DNA of 9,943 bases from JBAXTE01 sp964653595 (GTDB lineage: Bacteria; Bacteroidota; Bacteroidia; Bacteroidales; WCHB1-69), in assembly GCA_964653595.1 (NCBI GenBank), contig CAZZHH010000087.1:1-9943 (forward strand), read 5' to 3'. Under the pieces are notes generated by a model, which saw only the letters and a list, made by a program, of their open reading frames with translations, was not told the origin of the DNA and did no database searches. The position numbers and the translations under genes were made by a program. Positions within the stretch are counted from its first letter, which is position 1. Each line of letters begins with the position of its first letter. This document shows positions 6,001-9,943 of this stretch, piece after piece.

Positions 6001-8755
6001 TAACAAAGAATGTATTTGAATTATTTTCAATGTTTAAAATGTTGCCTCCATCTAAATAGTCGTCAATTCCATCTAATCGAATTAGAGGATATGAATTTAA
6101 AGCATTAGAAATTAATTGAGGGGAAAAAGAAGTATCTGACTGAATTACACTATGGCTATTTTCGCTTGATTCGATCCATTGAATAATTTTATTATTTATA
6201 GACGTGATGCCACGTGCAGGATTAAACCATGCTTGCAACCCGGGAATCTGCGAAGGTGAAAACAGTTCAATTTTTTGTACGTTTGAGATTGATTCGTTGC
6301 CACAGATATTTTGAGCGACAATTCTCCAGTAAAATGTTCCAAATTGAGAGAAACGATAGGTGTATTGATTTGCAGTCAATCCGGATTTTTGGAAAATGAA
6401 ATTGGAAAAATTGATATCCGAGGCAATTTGAATAGAGTAAAAATAGGCGTTTCCCGAAGAATTCCATTTGAAGGTTATGGTGGAATCGGGGATCAATTGA
6501 TTGTTTTGGGGTGAGACCAAGGTGAATGGAGAGGGAGATGTAGCGGAGGACGCTACATCCAATGTATGAATTGCGGTTATGGAGCATCCTTTAAGGGTTG
6601 TAATTGAGAGTTGAGGATTGAACATGCCTGGATTTGAAAACTGGTGATCCGGGTTTTGGAGGGTTGATGTGTTGTTTGAGCCCGAGGCGATGTCGTCGAA
6701 ATTCCATAGTTGTGAAACAATACTGTCGCCCAATGCGGCGGTGGATTGGTTGGCAAAGAGGGTGGAGAGCCCAGTGCAGGGGGGGGAGGTGGCAAAGTTT
6801 GCCGTTGGGGCGGGATTTACCTTTATGGTTTTTACCGCTGTTTTCGGGCACCCGTTGCCGGCCAAAGTAGTGAGCTCAATGGAATACGTTCCCGGGTTGT
6901 TGTATATGTGATAGAAGGTACTGTCGGTAATGGGTGCTCCCTCTCCGATGGTCCAATTTCTATCGCTGACCGGACCGGGGGTTAAATCGGTAAAATGGAG
7001 GGTGTCGCCGGTACAGATGGAATCGGCGGATAGAATGAAGTTAGTGGAGGGTGGTATTCCTTGGAGGGTGACATTTACCGTGTCTTTGGCTGTACATCCC
7101 CGCAGATTCTTCAGTATTAGTGAATAATTCCCTGATGAGGTTGTAAGAGTGGTGGCGGTGGTATCCCCGGTATTCCATAGGTAGGTAAAACCACCAGAAA
7201 GCCCGTCGATGGGGGTGTAGTTTAATAATTGATAACCAATGGAATTGCTCAAACAGATGGAGGTGTCGCTTCCAAGCCAAAGTTTTATGGGTAAACTATC
7301 AATCAATACAGAAAGCGTGTCTCGATAAGAGCAGCCCAAGGTATCTGTAATTTGTAAATGAAAAATCCCAGATGTAGTGGATGTGAAATTAGTGGATGTT
7401 TGCCCGTTCGACCAGTTGTAAATATAAGGAGATCCAATATTTAGGTTTATTTTAGCGGTGTCGCCCAAGCAAATGGTCGTGTCAGAAAATAAAGAAGGAA
7501 CTGACGAGTAATTGACCATAACAGTATCCGAAGACTGAAAACCAAAAATATTTGTAACATGAACCCAATATTTGCCAGATTTATTTATTGAAATTTGCTC
7601 TGTTGTATCACCCGTATTCCACTGGTAATGTAAATAACCACTCCCTGCATTTATTGTATTATAACAGAACCCATATGAGCTTTTGATGTCATAGCCCAGA
7701 TTTACAGGTGGAGCATATTTCGTTTGCAAATAGTTTTGAACTAATAATCTTTGTGTATCAGAAATTGGAGTGTTATAAATAATAATTTCTGATATATCTC
7801 CATTTAAATAAAATACGGCCGGATTAATTGTCCCTAAAGAATTATTATACGCACCGATTACAAAATTATAATCCGATTGGTAATTGAAATTATGATTTAT
7901 TGGGGATGATCCTATTAAAATGCCATTTATATATAATTTGCTTAAATCGGTTGTTCTATTTAAAGATTGATTTAAAATGCAAAATTTGTTTTGATATGGC
8001 AAAAAAGATGTTGAAATAAGTCTTAACTGATTGTCATGATAAAAAGAAACAAGTGTTGAGTTGTCGGCTACTAATCCAAATCTATTTGGGAAGTTCTGAG
8101 CAATGCTTTTAGCATAAAAAGATCCAGTGTTATTGATTGATTTTCCCATTAAAAAAACAGATTGATTACTTGTGTCAATATCTAGAATATCTTCACCATC
8201 CAATATGTCGTTTATTCCATCAAATTGAATAGTAGGATTTTCATTTAATTGATTCAATGCTTTGGTCGGTTGGAAGTTAGTGTCTGTTTGTGTTACGTGG
8301 TTGTTATTACCGCTTAGATCAGGCCATTTGCTTACTTTATTGTTTGTAAGTTCCACACTATCGGCTTTAAGCCATAATTTTAAACCAGATAACTGCGAAG
8401 GGTTGAAGATATTAAATTTATAAAACAAGGATGTGTCGTTTGGAGATGAGAGATATAAAGCAATTACTCGCCAAAAGTAATTGTTTGGAGCTAGTGTAAT
8501 TGGATTTGCAGCTTGTAGATCTGTTGTGGTGGTTTGATGAATAATTGATGTAAACAGTGAGTCTGATGCCAATTCAAATTTATAATTTATTGCGTTGTCT
8601 TTGCTATTCCATTGAAAAAGAGTGGGTGACGAAGCTAAAGTAGCATCTGCTTTTGGGGTTACTGCGGTGAGGGGTTGTGCTATAGATTTATTCCCAACCA
8701 AGGCGATAAAAAGGAGCACAAATAAGGAGAAAAATCGTATATGTTTAGGTTGCAT
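3098..8755 (-). CDS. Giant multidomain T9SS-secreted surface protein, probable adhesin
   Basis: The protein has 1885 residues. Residues 1-26 are a signal peptide (hydrophobic core FFSLFVLLFIALV, likely cleavage after SIA), which fixes the ATG start. Domains in order: FN3-like (30-117), LamG/concanavalin-like (120-350), three Ig-like repeats with W-x-T/N-G and GC signatures (358-416, 418-486, 493-564), two PKD (569-647, 649-735), a second FN3 (743-832), second LamG (834-1066), three Ig-like (1074-1131, 1138-1201, 1208-1274), five PKD (1278-1692; clear WNFGD at 1313 and 1396), a CARDB-like domain (1695-1796) and a type A T9SS sorting domain (1803-1885, with VFPNPAN and GLYILEI). The sorting domain implies Sec export, then passage through the outer membrane by T9SS and cleavage of the signal. 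No catalytic motif is visible, so binding to a surface or glycan is the likeliest role, by inference. The gene stands alone. Confidence 0.93.
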   Translation of the reverse strand: MQPKHIRFFSLFVLLFIALVGNKSIAQPLTAVTPKADATLASSPTLFQWNSKDNAINYKFELASDSLFTSIIHQTTTTDLQAANPITLAPNNYFWRVIALYLSSPNDTSLFYKFNIFNPSQLSGLKLWLKADSVELTNNKVSKWPDLSGNNNHVTQTDTNFQPTKALNQLNENPTIQFDGINDILDGEDILDIDTSNQSVFLMGKSINNTGSFYAKSIAQNFPNRFGLVADNSTLVSFYHDNQLRLISTSFLPYQNKFCILNQSLNRTTDLSKLYINGILIGSSPINHNFNYQSDYNFVIGAYNNSLGTINPAVFYLNGDISEIIIYNTPISDTQRLLVQNYLQTKYAPPVNLGYDIKSSYGFCYNTINAGSGYLHYQWNTGDTTEQISINKSGKYWVHVTNIFGFQSSDTVMVNYSSVPSLFSDTTICLGDTAKINLNIGSPYIYNWSNGQTSTNFTSTTSGIFHLQITDTLGCSYRDTLSVLIDSLPIKLWLGSDTSICLSNSIGYQLLNYTPIDGLSGGFTYLWNTGDTTATTLTTSSGNYSLILKNLRGCTAKDTVNVTLQGIPPSTNFILSADSICTGDTLHFTDLTPGPVSDRNWTIGEGAPITDSTFYHIYNNPGTYSIELTTLAGNGCPKTAVKTIKVNPAPTANFATSPPCTGLSTLFANQSTAALGDSIVSQLWNFDDIASGSNNTSTLQNPDHQFSNPGMFNPQLSITTLKGCSITAIHTLDVASSATSPSPFTLVSPQNNQLIPDSTITFKWNSSGNAYFYSIQIASDINFSNFIFQKSGLTANQYTYRFSQFGTFYWRIVAQNICGNESISNVQKIELFSPSQIPGLQAWFNPARGITSINNKIIQWIESSENSHSVIQSDTSFSPQLISNALNSYPLIRLDGIDDYLDGGNILNIENNSNTFFVMGKCASSSGTFICKSIPQNINNRWFILKEAGSLLFGSDNSTVSNSILSTSVNNNYNIITANRNRISLNNELYLNGILKESKSVPTSNLNNSYDLLIGAYNNISGSTPPSGGYFLNGDIGEIILYNNTITEAQRQKVETYLSNKYAPPVNLGYDIKISYKLCDTVISAQANHFTNYLWSTGDTTPSIQVNRSGSYWVRATNIFGQTSSDTVRIDFLGKRTIPDTTVCLGNSFEYNWTPLANYTLNWSNGNSGSTFTETEAGSYHFTLTDTLGCTYKDTFNLYVDSLAMRMSLGEDISLCSGNTLTYTLNNYTLTSPEYLWNTGNTTPNIVVSAPGAYWLQITNSRGCIARDTVMVGIRGEAPVVAFTAPGKCMGETTPFTDQSYTTDGSNVVSWQWNFGDGNNSTSQNPTHNYALPGIYPITLTLTTDSVCSNSITIPTVVYSLPSANFSPITGCNNTPIQFTDQSITHDGYTLQNWQWNFGDLQSGVNNTSTSQHPVHPFDTAGVYSIKIKVESNVGCTDSIQKEVYIKPSPIANFTASNTCEGETTWFSDSSITESWNTIVGRSWEFADGSTSTQPTLSKKYPSAGAYSVNYIIQSINGCIDTITKDAIVHTIPVANFVTNSFCANQPVFLESSSTIANDSITSVRWKINNNLVFAQSPVEFLLPNAGTYNVELVVSTPYQCSDTIQKSITIKPIPTAQFSFGYDANSIGYNIQFNNQSQEANSYAWYSNSNLISTLYSPNYNFQMQGEYPIMMIAQNSQQCTDTAFAMLTMIRPFIDLAISNLDIHNTGNYLQASANLINMSNRDITDLWLTLQINEQQIRERWTGMLHAGESIPFNFRTQLYLATGEELQYGCVEIATPIGYPEDNMDNNQICITKKQAFSILKVFPNPANEEINLWLTSPIESEATIRILSTKGSQVKTWNKQILQKGINQLKLPLIELSNGLYILEIEFNNKIERMKFNVIR
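5558..6256 (-). other. Second LamG-like domain region, AT-rich within the giant gene
   Basis: It encodes residues 834-1066, homologous to residues 120-350. Both copies end in the same thirteen residues, KYAPPVNLGYDIK (346-358 and 1061-1073), and share the block around FLNGDIGEIILYN. The DNA is much poorer in GC than the neighbouring PKD region: I count 27 G/C in 120 bases at 5761-5880. The LamG fold usually binds sugars or proteins; the ligand here is unknown. Confidence 0.75.
7706..8398 (-). other. First LamG-like domain region of the giant gene
   Basis: It encodes residues 120-350 (SGLKLWLKAD, KWPDLSGNNNH, FDGINDILDG, LYINGILIG, GDISEIIIYN), the usual pattern of bacterial LamG/concanavalin-like domains. 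Together with its second copy it shows that the N-terminal ~700 residues of the protein were duplicated as a module. GC is low: 33 of 120 bases at 7741-7860. Confidence 0.75.
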
Positions 8756-8800
8756 GTTTTATTCTTTATTAGTAAGACCTGTAAATAGGATATTTGGTTG

Positions 8801-8831
8801 TAAAGTTAGTGTTATTTTTAGGAATATGCAA
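8801..8831 (-). promoter_or_regulatory. Candidate promoter of the giant surface-protein gene
   Basis: On the - strand TTG (8829-8831) is followed after 20 bases by TAACTTTA (8801-8808), matching the Bacteroidota TTG-(17-23)-TAnnTTTG pattern except for the last base. The box ends 45 bases before the ATG at 8753-8755. The leader is AT-rich with no Shine-Dalgarno sequence. Confidence 0.35.
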
Positions 8832-8883
8832 GAGGGTAAAGAGTTGAGAGTTCATTGTGATGTAGTGCGATGCGTTGAGTGTT

Positions 8884-9006
8884 AGCCTGTCCAGCTTTAG
8901 CGGGATCGAAATGAGCCTTGCCTGCCATGAGTTGGCGTGAGCGAACTAAGCGCTAGCCTGACCAGCTTTAGTGTGTGTCCAGCTTTAGCGGGATCGAAAC
9001 GAGCCT
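8884..9006 (+). repeat. Cluster of agcctgtccagctttagcgg repeats
   Basis: One copy at 8884-8918 reads agcctgtccagctttagcgg then gatcgaaatgagcct. A shortened copy with one change is at 8955-8971, and a third at 8976-9006 has the 3' part with gatcgaaacgagcct. An inverted relative lies at 2345-2369. The copies do not share a reading frame with any gene. Confidence 0.75.
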
Positions 9007-9018
9007 GCCGAAGTTTGA

Positions 9019-9039
9019 AGAGATGCACGATGCGTCTCT
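9019..9039 (+). repeat. Small inverted repeat (hairpin)
   Basis: agagatgc (9019-9026) pairs with gcgtctct (9032-9039) around a five-base loop, eight pairs with one G-T. No T-run follows, so it is not an intrinsic terminator. It sits directly before the dispersed motif at 9045-9082. Confidence 0.5.
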
Positions 9040-9044
9040 GGATG

Positions 9045-9082
9045 GGAACGCGGATGACGCAGATTAAAACTGATTTTTTTGG
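9045..9082 (+). repeat. Dispersed intergenic motif, copy 2
   Basis: ggaacgcggatgacgcaga (9045-9063) followed by tgatttttttgg (9071-9082) matches the two-block arrangement at 115-162, with a shorter gap of seven bases. Confidence 0.6.
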
Positions 9083-9298
9083 ATGAGTAACCTTTGTCGC
9101 TGGCTGAAGACTCAGCCTTCGATTTTCACGGATTCGCGATGTGGGACAGGGGAGTTGAGAGTTGCGCGATGCGTGGTTTTTTTTGGGTTCGAGTTTCGAG
9201 TTGTTGTTGATTTCGGATATTGTATATATATCTAATAATCAATAATATATGAAATTAAAACCAATATAATTAATTGATATATAGTTAGTTGTATACTC

Positions 9299-9353
9299 TA
9301 ACTCCATATCAACTCCATCCTAACTCCATTCTAGCTCCATATCAACACCATCC
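9299..9353 (+). repeat. 11-bp tandem repeat, five units
   Basis: Five adjoining 11-base units: taactccatat, caactccatcc, taactccattc, tagctccatat, caacaccatcc (9299, 9310, 9321, 9332, 9343). Every unit keeps the ccat core in phase. The run follows a strongly AT-rich stretch. The spacing is close to one DNA helical turn, so a protein binding each unit would face the same side, but simple slippage explains it as well. Confidence 0.85.
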
Positions 9354-9442
9354 AAAAATCACCCCGTGATCAGATTACTCAAAGTCATCAGACCACTCAC
9401 TACTCCTTTTCTTCACTCTCCCTCTTTTTCTTCTTCTTCATT

Positions 9443-9943
9443 CCCCCTCCTCTGGAGGGGGCTAGGGGGAGGCCCGGGGAGGCCAAAATCCCAAACTAAT
9501 TGTATTTCGTTCTTACTCCCCCTCCTTTGGAGGGGGCGGGGGGAGGCCCGGGGAGGTCAAAAACCCAAACTAATTGTATTTCGTTCTTACTCCCCCTCCT
9601 TTGGAGGGGGTCGGGGGGAGGCTAGGGGGAGGTCATAGTCTGGGTGTAGGTCTTGCAGGGAACCGGTCCCGAAAAACAACAAATCGTATTTATGCTCAAC
9701 AATCCATCTAAAACCTAACAATTTGGTAGCTTTTTCGAGGATCTTTTAACCCTCGTTTAAGACTCGAAAAAATCGATTCGTCCAAATACGGATTGATTTT
9801 TTTGGGAGGGGAGGTCCAGGGTGGCCAAAATCCCAAACTAATTGTATTTCGTCCTTACTCCCCCTCCTTTGGAGGGGGTCGGGGGGAGGCCAAAATCCCA
9901 AACTAATTGTATTTCGTTCTTACTCCCCCTCCTTTGGAGGGGG
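9443..9943 (+). repeat. G-rich palindromic tandem array, five hairpin cores, cut by window edge
   Basis: The core ccccctcctttggaggggg (8-bp stem, TTT loop; TCT in the first) starts at 9443, 9518, 9592, 9860 and 9925. Spacing is 75, 74, 268 and 65 bases. Between cores lie g-runs (ggggggagg, sometimes with cccggggagg) and the constant linker ccaaaatcccaaactaattg followed by tatttcgttcttact. The 268-base gap contains a 187-base interruption; the 65-base unit lacks the cccggggagg block. The linkers are near-identical, so this is not a CRISPR array. Long G runs make four-stranded structure possible. It continues beyond the window. Confidence 0.9.
9636..9822. repeat. Interruption of the G-rich array, with tcccgaaaaa-family copy 3
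   Basis: The array sequence stops after ggtca (9635) and resumes with ggccaaaatcccaaact at 9823. In between are tcccgaaaaa (9667-9676), tttttcgaggatc (9731-9743), tcgaaaaaatcga (9764-9776) and inverted arms near aatcgtattt (9682-9691) and aaatacggatt (9784-9794). The first two words are shared with the elements at 307 and 1938. The G-rich right flank (about 9804-9822) is a degenerate relative of the array itself. Confidence 0.6.

Larger units (their letters stand above)
8832..9442. other. Non-coding stretch with small repeats upstream of the giant gene
   Basis: No gene is visible. It holds the agcctgtccagcttt repeat cluster (8884-9006), a hairpin at 9019-9039 (8-bp stem with one wobble), a copy of the dispersed motif (9045-9082), a small hairpin ggctga/tcagcc (9102-9117), a very AT-rich run (about 9215-9297), an 11-bp tandem repeat (9299-9353) and a pyrimidine-rich run (about 9400-9450). 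Confidence 0.6.

Noticed and set aside
6577..6985. Several overlapping frames on both strands over the GC-rich part of the giant gene
   Set aside because: They are shadows of the 1885-residue frame; high GC there removes stop codons from the other frames.
8622..8885. 87-residue frame on the + strand over the start of the giant gene
   Set aside because: It lies opposite the signal peptide and promoter region of the giant gene and has no recognisable features.
9366..9638. 90-residue reading frame on the + strand
   Set aside because: It is an in-frame passage through the G-rich tandem array; its amino-acid repeats mirror the DNA repeats.
9443..9943. CRISPR array
   Set aside because: The sequences between palindromes are near-identical copies rather than unique spacers, and no cas gene is present.

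Overview
The window looks like a chromosomal segment from a Bacteroidota bacterium. The strongest evidence is a 1885-residue secreted protein that ends in a type A sorting domain of the type IX secretion system (T9SS), a system confined to that phylum. AT-rich leaders without Shine-Dalgarno sequences and candidate promoter boxes close to the phylum's TTG / TAnnTTTG pattern agree with this. I cannot name the genus.

Layout, left to right. 1-515: a gene-free leader with the edge of a repeat element and several small repeats. 516-1925 (+): a polytopic membrane protein of a family resembling polysaccharide polymerases, whose last ~19 codons lie inside an intergenic-type repeat. 1926-2426: a convergent intergenic stretch packed with hairpins, including a multi-hairpin element whose 3' part is an exact 58-bp copy of window positions 1-58. 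2427-2813 (-): the C-terminal third of an AAA+/archaeal-type ATPase, a pseudogene cut off where a nested tandem array (2811-3034) begins. 3098-8755 (-): the giant surface protein, built from two copies of an FN3-LamG-Ig-PKD module, extra PKD domains, a CARDB-like domain and the T9SS signal. 8756-9943: a long non-coding stretch upstream of the giant gene with a candidate promoter, a dispersed ~30-bp repeat family, an 11-bp-period minisatellite and a G-rich palindromic tandem array interrupted by another repeat element.

The genes do not form an operon. The giant protein is most likely a cell-surface or secreted adhesin, and the membrane protein may act in surface polysaccharide synthesis, so both may concern the cell envelope, but no functional link is shown. 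The main theme is repeat-driven remodelling: at least six repeat families fill the spaces, one has reshaped the end of a gene, one sits at the break of a pseudogene, and direct copies of another flank the membrane-protein gene. I found no complete transposon, CRISPR array, RNA gene or defence system.
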